Of a stretch of 64,000 bases of DNA, positions 51,334 to 60,234 are shown one piece after another. Position 1 is the first letter of the stretch, and each line of letters starts with the position of its first letter. The notes beneath the pieces were generated by a model that saw nothing but the letters and a program-made list of their open reading frames with translations, had not been told where the DNA came from and did no database searches. The translations under genes and the position numbers were made by a program. The DNA comes from an uncultured Prevotellaceae bacterium (GTDB lineage: Bacteria; Bacteroidota; Bacteroidia; Bacteroidales; Bacteroidaceae), in the NCBI GenBank assembly GCA_902780635.1, contig CACZGH010000006.1:81444-145443 (forward strand), in the 5' to 3' direction.

Positions 51334-51357
51334 TGTCGGAACGCTTGAATGCTGATG
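51314..51357 (+). repeat. 22-bp exact tandem duplication across the pyrD stop
   Basis: Two identical 22-bp copies (51314-51335 and 51336-51357) begin TCGGAACGC and end GCTGATG. The first copy contains the last codons and TGA stop of pyrD; the second lies outside the gene. Confidence 0.95.
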
Positions 51358-51374
51358 AACGGTATAGAAAAAAG

Positions 51375-51401
51375 TGAGGGCAGCCTAACAGGCTGCCCTC
51401 A
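51375..51401. terminator. Hairpin after pyrD
   Basis: A perfect 12-bp stem (TGAGGGCAGCCT with AGGCTGCCCTCA) around a 3-base loop, flanked upstream by an A run. There is no T tract on the plus strand; on the minus strand the A run gives T after the stem, so it could stop transcription from that side best. Confidence 0.75.
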
Positions 51402-51553
51402 ACCAACACAAAAACTAAACTAGACTTAACTAAATTAATAAGGATTTTCTCAAACCCCCACTAATCAGTTGCAAATATAAGCAAATTTTATTGTTTCACT
51501 ACGGAAATGAAATTTTTTTTTGATTTTTTTTCTAAAACAGATACATTTTTGTC

Positions 51554-52636
51554 TTAACTGTTGACAAAAACCGTCTTTGACATGAGGTAAAAGTCTAAGA
51601 TGACCATGGCTGTCATCGCTTCCACCAGGGGTACGGCCCGTGGCAAAACACATGGGTCATGGCGCCCTCTGGCTTTCAGTTTGGTGGCGTTTCCCTCCAG
51701 GTCTACGGTCTCCTGTTCGCGCAGAATCGTGGCGACGGGTTTGAATGCCACCCTGAAGTAGATATCCTGGCCATTGCTGATACCTCCTTGTATGCCTCCG
51801 CTGTAGTTGGTCGCAGTAGAGATTTTCCCGTCTCTGTTGATGAATACATCGTTGACCTCACTCCCCCGTCGTGTGGCACTGGCAAACCCTTCGCCATACT
51901 CAAATCCTTTCACGGCGTTGATGCTCAGCATGGCGCCTCCGAGTGCGGCATGTAGTTTGCCAAACTCCGGTTCGCCCAGTCCTGCAGGACAGCCTCTGAC
52001 GACACAGGTGATGACGCCGCCTATCGTGTCGCCCTCTTTTTTCACCTCACGTATCAGTGCTGCCATCTGAGCCGCTTTGTCTGCGTCGGGGCATCTCACG
52101 GCGTTGGTCTCCGTCAGCGACAGGTCATAATGGGTGTAGTCGTGGTCCAATGCCACTGCTCCCACCTGCGAGGTGTATGCGCTGATGTGGATGCCCATCT
52201 GCTGGAGGGCCAGTTTTGCGAATGCCCCACCCGCGCATCTGCTAATGGTTATTCGCGCTGATGTACGGCCACCTCCCCGATAGTCTCTGATGGAGTACTT
52301 TTCGTGGTAGGTATAGTCGGCATGAGAGGGTCTGAAGAGGCATCTGAGATGCTCATAGTCCTGTGAGTGGTGGTTGGTGTTGTGTACGATGAAGCCGATG
52401 GGTGCGCCGGTGGACTTCCCCTCAAAGATGCCGCTGAGCACCTCTATCTTGTCGGCCTCGTCACGTGCGGTGGTGAGGTCGCTCTGTCCAGGGCGACGTC
52501 TGTCCAACTCAGACTGTATGAAGTCCATGTCGATGTCGATGCCGGCGGGCATGCCGTCGATCACCCCACCCACGGCTGTGCCATGGCTCTCGCCAAATGT
52601 GGTGAGTGTGAAGATATGGCCGAAAGTATTTCTCAT
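51554..52636 (-). CDS. aroC: Chorismate synthase
   Basis: A 360-residue chorismate synthase, the last shared step of aromatic amino acid biosynthesis, needing reduced FMN. The three family signatures are present: [18 protein letters not shown] near the N-terminus, a central [13 protein letters not shown], and [14 protein letters not shown] near the end. Length is usual. It follows the SlyD-type gene by 15 bases on the same strand, so they may be cotranscribed. Confidence 0.97.
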   Translation of the reverse strand: MRNTFGHIFTLTTFGESHGTAVGGVIDGMPAGIDIDMDFIQSELDRRRPGQSDLTTARDEADKIEVLSGIFEGKSTGAPIGFIVHNTNHHSQDYEHLRCLFRPSHADYTYHEKYSIRDYRGGGRTSARITISRCAGGAFAKLALQQMGIHISAYTSQVGAVALDHDYTHYDLSLTETNAVRCPDADKAAQMAALIREVKKEGDTIGGVITCVVRGCPAGLGEPEFGKLHAALGGAMLSINAVKGFEYGEGFASATRRGSEVNDVFINRDGKISTATNYSGGIQGGISNGQDIYFRVAFKPVATILREQETVDLEGNATKLKARGRHDPCVLPRAVPLVEAMTAMVILDFYLMSKTVFVNS

Positions 52637-52651
52637 CGTCTTGTCAGCTGA

Positions 52652-53242
52652 TTAGCATCCACCACATCCGCCGCAGCTTCCTTCTTTGCCGCAGTCGCCA
52701 CAGTCACCGCCACCGCATCCGCCGCAGCCTTCTCCGCTCATCATTTTCACCATGCGCTCTATCTCGTCTTGGCGTGCCTGGCGTGCCTCCACCACGTGGC
52801 CCACAAATTGCAGGTCGAGTCCAGCGAGGGGATGGTTGAGGTCTACCTTCACCTGGGTGTCTCCGATCTCGAGGATACGTCCCATGAAACGATTGCCGTC
52901 CTCATTGACCAGAGGGATGGTGGCGTCTACATAGATCACTTTGGTGTCGAGTTTGCCGTCGGGCATGAAGATGCTCTTGTCGAGGTCCACCACCCGTTCG
53001 TCCACATACTCCCCGTATGCTTCTGCCTGTGGGATGGTGAAGTCAAACTCGGCGTCCTTTTCCAGTGTGGCCAGGTTGTCCTCAAAAGCGGGCAGTGTGA
53101 TGCCCATACCAGTGATGAAGATGAAAGGCTGCCCTTTGGCAGTCTCTTCTATCAGTTCTCTCTTGCCGTCGATGTCTGCATACAGTTGGTATGCCACGGC
53201 GATGTACTTGTTGTTTGGGTGCTCCATTGTGTCTGTTTTCAT
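52652..53242 (-). CDS. slyD: SlyD-type FKBP peptidyl-prolyl isomerase with metal-binding tail
   Basis: A 196-residue FKBP-type isomerase of the SlyD branch, with a flap insert. The FKBP core begins at YIAVAYQLYAD, shows ITGMGITLPAFED and AEAYGEYVDE, and returns with NHPLAGLDLQFVGHV. The last 35 residues are rich in Gly and Cys (CGGCGGG, CGDCG, CGGCGGC), resembling the metal-binding tail of SlyD used in nickel handling. Two starts are possible, at 53242 or five codons later. Chaperone activity is inferred from the insert. It precedes aroC. Confidence 0.93.
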   Translation of the reverse strand: MKTDTMEHPNNKYIAVAYQLYADIDGKRELIEETAKGQPFIFITGMGITLPAFEDNLATLEKDAEFDFTIPQAEAYGEYVDERVVDLDKSIFMPDGKLDTKVIYVDATIPLVNEDGNRFMGRILEIGDTQVKVDLNHPLAGLDLQFVGHVVEARQARQDEIERMVKMMSGEGCGGCGGGDCGDCGKEGSCGGCGGC

Positions 53243-53437
53243 TAATGTTGCTATAATGGTGCAAAATTACATAAAAAGCATGATTTTCTCCCCTTTGGGT
53301 GAAGATTTTGTAGATTCTTTCGATGAAATGTTGCAAATATTAACTGATATGTACCAATTATCACCCAGTGTGCTGTATTATTGACATTTTATTATTATCT
53401 TCGCATCATCATTACAACACTAAACTTAATCTATCAT

Positions 53438-55417
53438 ATGCGAAGAACTACTATCACCGCTGTCTTATTGGCAGCCACGTTAGGGCTGTCGGCCCAGAAG
53501 ACGATAGCGCCACCCTCTGGGGGCAAGGCTATCAGTGACGAACTGATCGGTATCTTTTTCGAAGACATCAGCAGTGCTGCTGACGGAGGTCTTTATGCTG
53601 AGCTGATCCAGAATGGCTCTTTTGAGTACAACCCCACCGAGCGTGATGGTTGGGGTGCGGGCACCGCCTGGCGGTTGGTACGTCCCGGCCACTCATTGGG
53701 GTATCTTGAGCCTTGCACAGATCGCCCAATCCATGCCAACAATCCCACCTTTATGCGTGTGAATATTGAGCGTGTGGGGCATTATTATGACTTTGACGGT
53801 TGGACGGGTTTTGGCATTCAGAATGACGGCTTTGACGGCATCCCAGCCAAGGCCGGCGCATCCTATACTTTCTCTGTCTTCATGCGCAATGTGAAAGGCG
53901 GCGACAAAAAGGTGCGTGTCGCCCTGGTGGAACCTCAGGGATGGGGCAAGTCGCCCAAACTGATCGCAGACGCAGAGATCGACGTGAACTCAGCCGACTG
54001 GCGCAAATACGAAGTGAAGCTCACAGCACAGGAGAATTCCCCGAAAGCGGTGCTTCAGATCCTGGCCTTGGAGAAGGGCGTGCTTGATGTCGACATGGTG
54101 TCACTGATGCCCGAGGACACCTACAAAGGTCATGGCATGCGCAAAGACCTCGCCGAGGCTCTTGCCGATCTGCATCCCAAGTTTATGCGCTTCCCCGGTG
54201 GTTGTGTGGTTCATGGCGGTGGTGACGGTTTCTGGAACACCTATCGTTGGAAGACCACCGTGGGTCCCAAAGAGCAGCGTCGTGGACTGAAGAACACATG
54301 GGGCTACCATCAGTCGATGGGCTTAGGCTATTTTGAGTATTTCCAGTTCTGCCAGGACTTAGGCATGGAGCCGCTGCCCATTCTGCCTTGTGGTGTGAGT
54401 TGTCAGGGCACCAACGGAGGCTGGGGCATGAAAGACCAGGCTCAGGACTGGGTGCCGATGAGCGAGATGGATGAATGGGTGGCTGAGGCCCTCGACCTCA
54501 TTGAGTGGGCCAATGGCGACGCTACCACCAAGTGGGGCCGTGTCCGTGCAGAGGCTGGCCATCCCAAGCCTTTCAACCTGAAATATCTGGGTTTGGGCAA
54601 CGAAGAGCGCATCTCGCCTGAGTTTATCGAGCGTTTCAAATATATTTTTGACCGTGTGCGTGCGGCCCATCCCGAGATTATCATTGTGGGTACTGCCGGC
54701 CCTGGCTCTCATCCGGGCAACAGAGACTTTGAGGAAGGATGGAAACTGGCCGACGAGGTTGGTCTGCCGATCCTCGACGAGCACTACTATGAGCCGCATG
54801 ACTACTTCCTCAACAGCCGTCAGTATGACAACTATCCGCGCGACCGCAAGACGAAGGTATACCTCGGAGAGTATGCTGCCAAGGACAAGAAACTCATCGA
54901 CGCCCTCGCCGAGGGACTTTATCTCCTCCATGTGGAGCGCAATGGCGATGTGGTGGCCATGACCAGTTATGCGCCTCTCTTCGCCCGTCGCAACGCCACC
55001 AACTGGAACCCCGACCTCATCTACTTTGACAACGAACGGCCTTACCTCACCTGCAGCTACTATGTGCAGCAGATGTTTGGTCAGTCGTCCGGCAACTACT
55101 ATTATGGCGACTGTGTGACCATCGACGATGCCACCAACCTGCAGGGTCAGTCGGTCATCCTCAACACCAAGACACGCCAGCTTTTTGTTAAGGTCTGCAA
55201 TGCCAGTGGCGATGCCAAGAAAGCTCAGGTCAACCTCTCCCGTTTCAAAGGTCTGAAGAAGATGGCAGTGAAAACCACTCTTTGTGGTCAGCCTAATGAT
55301 GAGAACAACTATGAGCAGCAGCCCATCGTGCCACAGAAGGAGGACATCAAGGCTCAGAAGAAATTTACACTCGACCTCGCACCCTATTCCATGGTGATGA
55401 TAGAAATGGGGTTGTAG
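53438..55417 (+). CDS. Secreted GH51 alpha-L-arabinofuranosidase
   Basis: A 659-residue exported enzyme of glycoside hydrolase family 51 that removes alpha-L-arabinofuranose from arabinoxylan or arabinan. Signal peptide 1-19. The first domain resembles a CBM4/9-like sandwich wrapped with the GH51 start (IGIFFEDISSAADGGLY, NGSFEY). The barrel carries acid/base Glu389 in GLGNEER and a later nucleophile region (KVYLGEYAA). The C-terminal beta domain ends APYSMVMIEM. Start set at the signal peptide; 19 upstream codons are AT-rich. A TATCTTCG box lies at 53396-53403. A strong terminator follows. Confidence 0.94.
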   Translation: MRRTTITAVLLAATLGLSAQKTIAPPSGGKAISDELIGIFFEDISSAADGGLYAELIQNGSFEYNPTERDGWGAGTAWRLVRPGHSLGYLEPCTDRPIHANNPTFMRVNIERVGHYYDFDGWTGFGIQNDGFDGIPAKAGASYTFSVFMRNVKGGDKKVRVALVEPQGWGKSPKLIADAEIDVNSADWRKYEVKLTAQENSPKAVLQILALEKGVLDVDMVSLMPEDTYKGHGMRKDLAEALADLHPKFMRFPGGCVVHGGGDGFWNTYRWKTTVGPKEQRRGLKNTWGYHQSMGLGYFEYFQFCQDLGMEPLPILPCGVSCQGTNGGWGMKDQAQDWVPMSEMDEWVAEALDLIEWANGDATTKWGRVRAEAGHPKPFNLKYLGLGNEERISPEFIERFKYIFDRVRAAHPEIIIVGTAGPGSHPGNRDFEEGWKLADEVGLPILDEHYYEPHDYFLNSRQYDNYPRDRKTKVYLGEYAAKDKKLIDALAEGLYLLHVERNGDVVAMTSYAPLFARRNATNWNPDLIYFDNERPYLTCSYYVQQMFGQSSGNYYYGDCVTIDDATNLQGQSVILNTKTRQLFVKVCNASGDAKKAQVNLSRFKGLKKMAVKTTLCGQPNDENNYEQQPIVPQKEDIKAQKKFTLDLAPYSMVMIEMGL

Positions 55418-55444
55418 TCCCACCCCTTTCTAGTTTGAAAAAAC

Positions 55445-55478
55445 AAGGCCCCTCTCCTTTGCGATGGAGAGGGGCCTT
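55445..55478 (+). terminator. Terminator of the GH51 gene
   Basis: A 13-bp stem (AAGGCCCCTCTCC with GGAGAGGGGCCTT) around an 8-base loop, 27 bases after the stop. Confidence 0.88.
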
Positions 55479-55497
55479 CGTTGATATGGGCTTGAAG

Positions 55498-55553
55498 GTC
55501 TTACGACCTTTTACCTTTTCACCTTTAAACCTTTTAATCTTTTCACCTTTCGC
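55498..55553. repeat. Low-complexity TTTTCACCTTT-like tract
   Basis: The 55 bases before the end of the next minus-strand gene repeat short ACCTTTT and TTTTCACC phrases with about 8-base period. Similar T/C-rich tracts appear at 45440-45509. No gene is seen. Confidence 0.55.
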
Positions 55554-55916
55554 TTACTTATTCAGTCCGCGGTTGTTGATGGTGGTGTTGAGCAGTCTCA
55601 GGTACATGTGATACTGATCCCTGTTGAGCAGGTAGTGCATCGTGCCGAGGTTTTGTTTGATGGCTTTGTCGAGCAGCGTCTTGCGCTCATCGGCGGGTGC
55701 GCTGGCCACATTCATCAGTTCGGCGCTGAAAGCGTTCTCTGCATCCTCCACAAACTCGCGCTGGTCCCAGCTCAGGCCCAGTGCCTGGCTCAGCTTGTTC
55801 ATGTTCACATTGAGCACGTAAGACTCCATTTTGTTGACAGCTGCAGTCTCTTCATTCTCGGCAAATGCCATTGTCATGGTCATCATGACCATCATGCTTA
55901 AAACTAATCTTTTCAT
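55554..55916 (-). CDS. Small exported protein of unknown function
   Basis: A 120-residue protein: signal peptide with a methionine-rich hydrophobic core (MMVMMTMTMAFAE), then a helical domain of about 95 residues with an LSQALGLSWDQREFVE segment and a MHYLLNRDQYHMYLRLLN end. I do not recognise a named family, though similar small helical exported proteins are frequent in Prevotella. Start chosen at MKRLVLSMM; 37 upstream codons are rejected because they overlap the promoter region. It is monocistronic with a promoter at 56007. Confidence 0.7.
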   Translation of the reverse strand: MKRLVLSMMVMMTMTMAFAENEETAAVNKMESYVLNVNMNKLSQALGLSWDQREFVEDAENAFSAELMNVASAPADERKTLLDKAIKQNLGTMHYLLNRDQYHMYLRLLNTTINNRGLNK

Positions 55917-56006
55917 CTTTTTACCTTTCTTTTTTAGGTTGCATGGGGCTTTCTTCGCCCCCTCATTAATAATAAATAGTGTTATCCTTTTTGTCTTTCG
56001 ACGGTG

Positions 56007-56037
56007 CAAAAGTAAGGCGAAATTCAAATCTCAGCAA
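56007..56037 (-). promoter_or_regulatory. Promoter of the small exported protein gene
   Basis: On the minus strand, TTG (56035-56037), 20 bases, then TACTTTTG (56007-56014), about 90 bases before the ATG at 55916. Confidence 0.5.
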
Positions 56038-56162
56038 CTTTTTGACACTCTGTTTGCGCAAACAGCCTACTTTTTTGATTTGGGTCAACAAATGACAGTT
56101 TTTGGCCTATGATATGAAAATGACATCGAATTTGAGAAAATGCTGTCTATTTTTGTGCCATT

Positions 56163-56342
56163 CATTACTCAACTTTCGCAAGTTGAGAGAAGTTAAGAAG
56201 TTAAAGGAGTTAAAGAGTTAAGCCATTACATCTGATGGCCAAAGAGAGACAGCCTACGATTCATTTGGCTTAACTCCTAAGCGAAGCGATAACTACTTAA
56301 CTCCTTAACTATCTACAAGTTGAGTACTTGCGAAACTTGAAT
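56163..56342 (+). repeat. Inverted array of AGTTAA repeats upstream of the DUF6291 gene
   Basis: AGTTAA occurs at 56191, 56199, 56208 and 56216, and its complement TTAACT at 56270, 56297 and 56305. Outer arms sharing TTTCGCAAGT and its complement (about 56173 and 56328) close a large imperfect inverted repeat of roughly 170 bases. A -7 box (TATTTTTG, 56148-56155) lies just before it, so the array would be in the 5' leader of the transcript. Confidence 0.75.
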
Positions 56343-56367
56343 CATTATAACATTCATTTACACCATT

Positions 56368-57201
56368 ATGAGAAAACAGCAAAAAAACTCCGATTCCGAA
56401 TACCAGAGTTTCATCATCCACGAGAACATCATCAGGATGTCATCACTCCTCAGCGACGAACAACTTGGCCAGCTTCTGCGACAGCTCTATCTCTACGCCG
56501 GACAGGGTGAAGTGCCTGACGAGGAGTCCAATGTTACCCTGACCATGATCTTCAACGAATGGCGACTGCAATTCGAGTACGACAAGAAGCATTATGAGCA
56601 TGTGCGCCAAAAGCGAAGCGAGGCAGGGCGCAAGGGATTGGCCAAGCGATGGCAGAAGAGCGACGCCACTGAGGATCACCACAGCATTGACGATGGTGAC
56701 GACGACACCATGGCCGAAGAAAACATGGCAGCCCAACTCGCAATGGCTGAGGAAGACCCTGATGCCCAACTCGCAATGGCTGAGGAAGACCCTGCTGCCC
56801 AACTAGCCACGGCAGAGGATCATGCGGCCCCATCTGAAAGTGCAAACGATAGCACGGCTATGGAAATGATAGCAAACGATAGCCATGCAATAAAAGCGAT
56901 AGCAAAAATAGCGGATAATGGTAATGGTTATGATAGTAAGAAAAATGAAATTTCTCCTAGGGGAGAAACAAAGAAAAAAGTTTCTTTGCCCTCTTCCCCC
57001 ACCCTGGAAAAGCGGAAGAATGACTTCTACCAGAGCATCGTGCCCTATACCAGCCAGTATGACAGTGAAATGCTCAACGACTTCTACCAGTATTGGACTG
57101 AACTAGACAAACGAAGGCGGCACATGCGCTTCGAGATGCAGAAGACATGGGAGACCAGTAAGCGCCTCTCCACCTGGTCGCGCAAGCAATATCCCCGTTA
57201 G
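56368..57201 (+). CDS. DUF6291-family protein, partner of an accessory DnaB
   Basis: A 277-residue protein whose N-terminal 95 residues (SFIIHENIIRMSSLLSDEQ, LLRQLYLYAGQGEVPD, then KKHYEHVRQKRSEAGRKGL) match DUF6291, often found beside DnaB-like helicases and in mobile elements. The middle holds a 33-bp tandem repeat coding AQLAMAEEDPD, then low-complexity sequence. The last 60 residues (DFYQYWTELDKRRRHMRFEMQKTWE) match the C-terminal motif seen in phage-type replication proteins. It may act as helicase loader or origin protein for the next gene, 26 bases downstream. Function is inferred only from context. Confidence 0.75.
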   Translation: MRKQQKNSDSEYQSFIIHENIIRMSSLLSDEQLGQLLRQLYLYAGQGEVPDEESNVTLTMIFNEWRLQFEYDKKHYEHVRQKRSEAGRKGLAKRWQKSDATEDHHSIDDGDDDTMAEENMAAQLAMAEEDPDAQLAMAEEDPAAQLATAEDHAAPSESANDSTAMEMIANDSHAIKAIAKIADNGNGYDSKKNEISPRGETKKKVSLPSSPTLEKRKNDFYQSIVPYTSQYDSEMLNDFYQYWTELDKRRRHMRFEMQKTWETSKRLSTWSRKQYPR

Positions 57202-57227
57202 TACAAGTCCATGTTTTACCATCAACC

Positions 57228-58646
57228 ATGATTAAAAATCCATCAACTATGACCAAGAATCCATCCCCCATGACCGCACAACCGCTCGTCAACGACCCTA
57301 TTTGCGAGGAGGCCGTCATCAATATCCTCCTCTCCAACGAGCATCGCTATGAAGACACGTCAGAAATCCTGACGGAGAAGATGTTTTACAACCCCAAGTT
57401 TGCTGTCATCTACAGAGCCATCGCACAGATTGCCTCCAAGGGCGATAGTCCCTGCTTCATCGCCGTGGGACAATGGTTGGCGGAGAACGAGTACCCATTG
57501 GGGGTCAACAATATGACACTCATGAATATCCTCACCACCTACCATAGTGACATCCACCTCAAGCAGCATTGTCTACGAATACGCGAACTATGGCAGCGGC
57601 GCACACTGTGGCAGATCGCGCAAAAGCTCGGCAGCGCGGGCACAGGCGAGGCATATGCGATCCCCGATGCCGTCCACGACACCATGGAGGGTATCAGCGA
57701 CATTGACACTCCCGACGAGTCGCATGTGGTGCCTGTTTCGGTAGTGATGGAGGAACTGGAAGGCATTGTCAACGACAATATCTCTGGCAAGCGTCCGAAA
57801 GGCATCCTCACGGGGTTCAGCATGCTCGACGGGAAGGGCGGTCTGCAGCGTAGCGACCTTGTGGTCATCGCCGCCGAGTTTTCGCAGGGCAAGACGTCGC
57901 TTGCCATCGACCTCTGTGTCAAGGCGGCTTTCCAGGACCATGTTTGCGCATTCTACTCCACCGAGATGACCAGCGCCCAACTGTTGTCGCGCATGGTGGC
58001 AGGACGGAGCGGGGTGCCCTCGCGCCTCATCATGCAGGAAGCACTCAACGTCAACCAGCTCAGGGCATTCACGTCGGGTGCAGACCTTACCCGCCACCTG
58101 CCCATCTTTTTTGAAGACACCGCCACCATCAGCATCGAGCGCATCATCGTCAGCATCCGCCGGATGGTGCTCAAGCGGCATGTGGAGTTGGTCTTTATCG
58201 ACTACCTGCAGGTGCTGCAGACCAACGAGGGAATGGGCCGTCAGACCGAGGAGCAGTTTTTTGGCACGGTGGCGCGTAAGTTGAAAAACCTCGCCAAGGA
58301 ACTCAATATCTGCATCGTGCTGCTCTCACAGCTCAGCCGCGACAAGTCCACCACCGAACCCACTCTCTCGCGGTTGCGTGGCAGTGGTCAGATTGCCGAG
58401 GCCGCCGACATGGTGTTGCTCATCTACCGTCCTGTCATGTATGGCAAGGGCTATTCTGGTGAGTTCCACAAGGTGCGCCCTGAGGGCACTGCCCTCATAC
58501 GCCTCGCCAAGGGTCGCAATGTAGGCACAGGCGAGTTCATTTGCGGCTACTGTTCACTCACCACCCATTTCTTCGAGCTTTCCCACATCCCCACCACCGA
58601 CGACCCCGCCTCAACTCCTGTAGAGGATGACCGTCCGTTTTTTTAG
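57228..58646 (+). CDS. Accessory DnaB-like replicative helicase
   Basis: A 472-residue DnaB-family helicase, shorter and more diverged than a housekeeping DnaB. The N-domain begins at DPICEEAVINILL, and a linker leads to the RecA-like motor: Walker A AEFSQGKTSLA lacks the usual first glycine, Walker B is LVFIDYLQVLQ, then LLSQLSRD and the arginine-finger region RGSGQIAEAADMVLLIYRP are present. Several in-frame ATGs (57228, 57249, 57270) make the exact start uncertain. It may be a second, element-derived helicase working with the DUF6291 protein. Confidence 0.88.
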   Translation: MIKNPSTMTKNPSPMTAQPLVNDPICEEAVINILLSNEHRYEDTSEILTEKMFYNPKFAVIYRAIAQIASKGDSPCFIAVGQWLAENEYPLGVNNMTLMNILTTYHSDIHLKQHCLRIRELWQRRTLWQIAQKLGSAGTGEAYAIPDAVHDTMEGISDIDTPDESHVVPVSVVMEELEGIVNDNISGKRPKGILTGFSMLDGKGGLQRSDLVVIAAEFSQGKTSLAIDLCVKAAFQDHVCAFYSTEMTSAQLLSRMVAGRSGVPSRLIMQEALNVNQLRAFTSGADLTRHLPIFFEDTATISIERIIVSIRRMVLKRHVELVFIDYLQVLQTNEGMGRQTEEQFFGTVARKLKNLAKELNICIVLLSQLSRDKSTTEPTLSRLRGSGQIAEAADMVLLIYRPVMYGKGYSGEFHKVRPEGTALIRLAKGRNVGTGEFICGYCSLTTHFFELSHIPTTDDPASTPVEDDRPFF

Positions 58647-58747
58647 AACATATGTTTGTCTTTTCAACGTTTTATGATCGAAAAAGAGTATATTTGCAGT
58701 GTGTTAACAATCAATAGTGGCAATGATATAAATACATGACCGAAGGC

Positions 58748-58778
58748 GGGCGAGGATGGGAATCGTGCATCCTCGCCC
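58748..58778. terminator. GC-rich hairpin before the ECF sigma gene
   Basis: An 11-bp stem (GGGCGAGGATG with CATCCTCGCCC) around a 9-base loop, 100 bases after the helicase stop. No T tract follows, so it could be a terminator or a leader structure of the next operon. Confidence 0.6.
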
Positions 58779-58897
58779 GATTTGATGATGCTGGATGCCC
58801 TTGAAATAAGTCTCCAAAACAGAAAAATTGAGTTTGAAATTGAAAAAAATCGCATTTCCGCTTTACATTTTCTTCGTTTGAATTGTATTATAAGTGT

Positions 58898-59473
58898 ATG
58901 ACACGAAAAGAAATGACGAACGAGCGAGAGCTGAGTGATGCTAGCATCCACTCTGCCGAGCGAGGAGGAATTGGACGGAGTCAAGTAGAAAGGCTGTTCA
59001 AGACCCACTACGCGCAGATGTATCATCTGGCCCTCACGTTGCTCTTCGACGAGGCGGAGAGCAAGGACGTGGTGAGCGAGGTGTTCGCCAGTCTGATCAG
59101 CGGCAAGACGATGATGAGAGCAGACAACGCACAAGCGTTTCTTTTGACGAGTGTGCGCCATCGCTGTCTGAATGTGTTGCAGCACAAACAGGTGCAAGAA
59201 CGCTTTGCGCACCTACTCACAGAGGGCAGCGACCCGCTCGTCAGCAACGATACAGCGGAGGAGCAAATGCAGATGGAAGAACTGATGCGCTATGTGAAAG
59301 ACAACCTGTCACCGTTGGAGCAAAAAATCTTCCGACTGCGCTACCTAAAGGAGCTGACCTGCCAGGAGGTGGCCGAAGCATTGAATGTCAGCCGTCAGAC
59401 CATCCACACCCACCTGAAACAGACAGTGGAGAAAATCAGAAAGTATTTCAATTCAAACTCAAAAGCAATATGA
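58898..59473 (+). CDS. ECF-type RNA polymerase sigma factor
   Basis: A 191-residue sigma-70 family ECF factor. Region 2 (VERLFKTHYAQMYHLALTL, then AESKDVVSEVFASLI) and region 4 (LRYLKELTCQEVAEALNVSRQTIHTHLKQ) are clear. It likely directs transcription of the receptor operon that it heads; the anti-sigma gene overlaps it by 4 bases. ATG at 58898 chosen; an in-frame TTG 15 bases earlier is less likely. No classic Bacteroidetes promoter is visible upstream, in keeping with autoregulation. Confidence 0.93.
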   Translation: MTRKEMTNERELSDASIHSAERGGIGRSQVERLFKTHYAQMYHLALTLLFDEAESKDVVSEVFASLISGKTMMRADNAQAFLLTSVRHRCLNVLQHKQVQERFAHLLTEGSDPLVSNDTAEEQMQMEELMRYVKDNLSPLEQKIFRLRYLKELTCQEVAEALNVSRQTIHTHLKQTVEKIRKYFNSNSKAI

Positions 59474-60234
59474 TGACCGAAGAACGTTTCCATGAAGACG
59501 AGAGCAGAGACCATACTTGTATGGACGATGCCGGGGCAAAGGAAAAGTCGCATGAAATGCAACAGCGTATAGAGTGGCTTCTGGAATTGCAAAGCCAACA
59601 CCCCGGGCAACTGACCGATGAGCAGTTGCAGGAGATACTCGCCGACGACGAGATGCGCCAGCTTGTGCAGCAGCTTGGCTTTGCAAAGCGTGCCTTTAAG
59701 CACGATGAGCTTAAAAACGACACCCCGGACGTGGATGGCGAATGGGAGAAGTTTGCGGCTTGCCATGCCGAGCAACTGGATGCCCTTGACGGAGGAGAAC
59801 AAAAGCCTCGTTTCGCTTTACACCTTTCAGCCCACAAGATGGCGGCCTCCTTCATCGGTGTGCTCTTGGCTTCGGGCATTGCTTTTGCTACCATCCACCT
59901 CGTGCACAACATCAACACTCCCCAACCACAACAGCCTACCACGGAGCTGACAACCGACCTTGAGCCTGTCACTTCTCTGCCAGCAGATACGGTTGAGACC
60001 GAGACAAAATCCATCGAGCCTTACGTCTTCAACAATGTGCCACTCGACTCCATGCTCGCGGCCATTGCCGCTGCCCACGGGGTGCAGTTGGAGTTTGAGA
60101 ATGACGCGGCCCGTCAGCTTCGTTTCCATTTCGTTTGGAAGCGTGAAGACAGTCTCGCCCGCGTCGTGGAGAAGTTGAACACCTTCGAGGCCGTGAATAT
60201 CGGCATGGAAGACCAAAAACTGGTGGTAAGATGA
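59470..60234 (+). CDS. FecR/DUF4974-type anti-sigma factor, reduced
   Basis: A 254-residue membrane anti-sigma factor. The cytosolic part (about 1-118) is acidic and helical, one membrane helix follows (about 121-143), and the periplasmic end (about 185-254) matches a DUF4974/STN-like domain (FNNVPLDSMLAAIAAAHGV). The central FecR beta-domain usual in this class is missing, so the linker is only about 40 residues. It should hold the ECF factor and pass a signal from the receptor encoded next; it overlaps both neighbours by 4 bases. Confidence 0.82.
   Translation: MMTEERFHEDESRDHTCMDDAGAKEKSHEMQQRIEWLLELQSQHPGQLTDEQLQEILADDEMRQLVQQLGFAKRAFKHDELKNDTPDVDGEWEKFAACHAEQLDALDGGEQKPRFALHLSAHKMAASFIGVLLASGIAFATIHLVHNINTPQPQQPTTELTTDLEPVTSLPADTVETETKSIEPYVFNNVPLDSMLAAIAAAHGVQLEFENDAARQLRFHFVWKREDSLARVVEKLNTFEAVNIGMEDQKLVVR

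Noticed and set aside
42185-55417. Polysaccharide utilisation locus
   Set aside because: GH127 and GH51 (and GH3, GH5 elsewhere) are separated by housekeeping genes, and no SusC/SusD pair is present.
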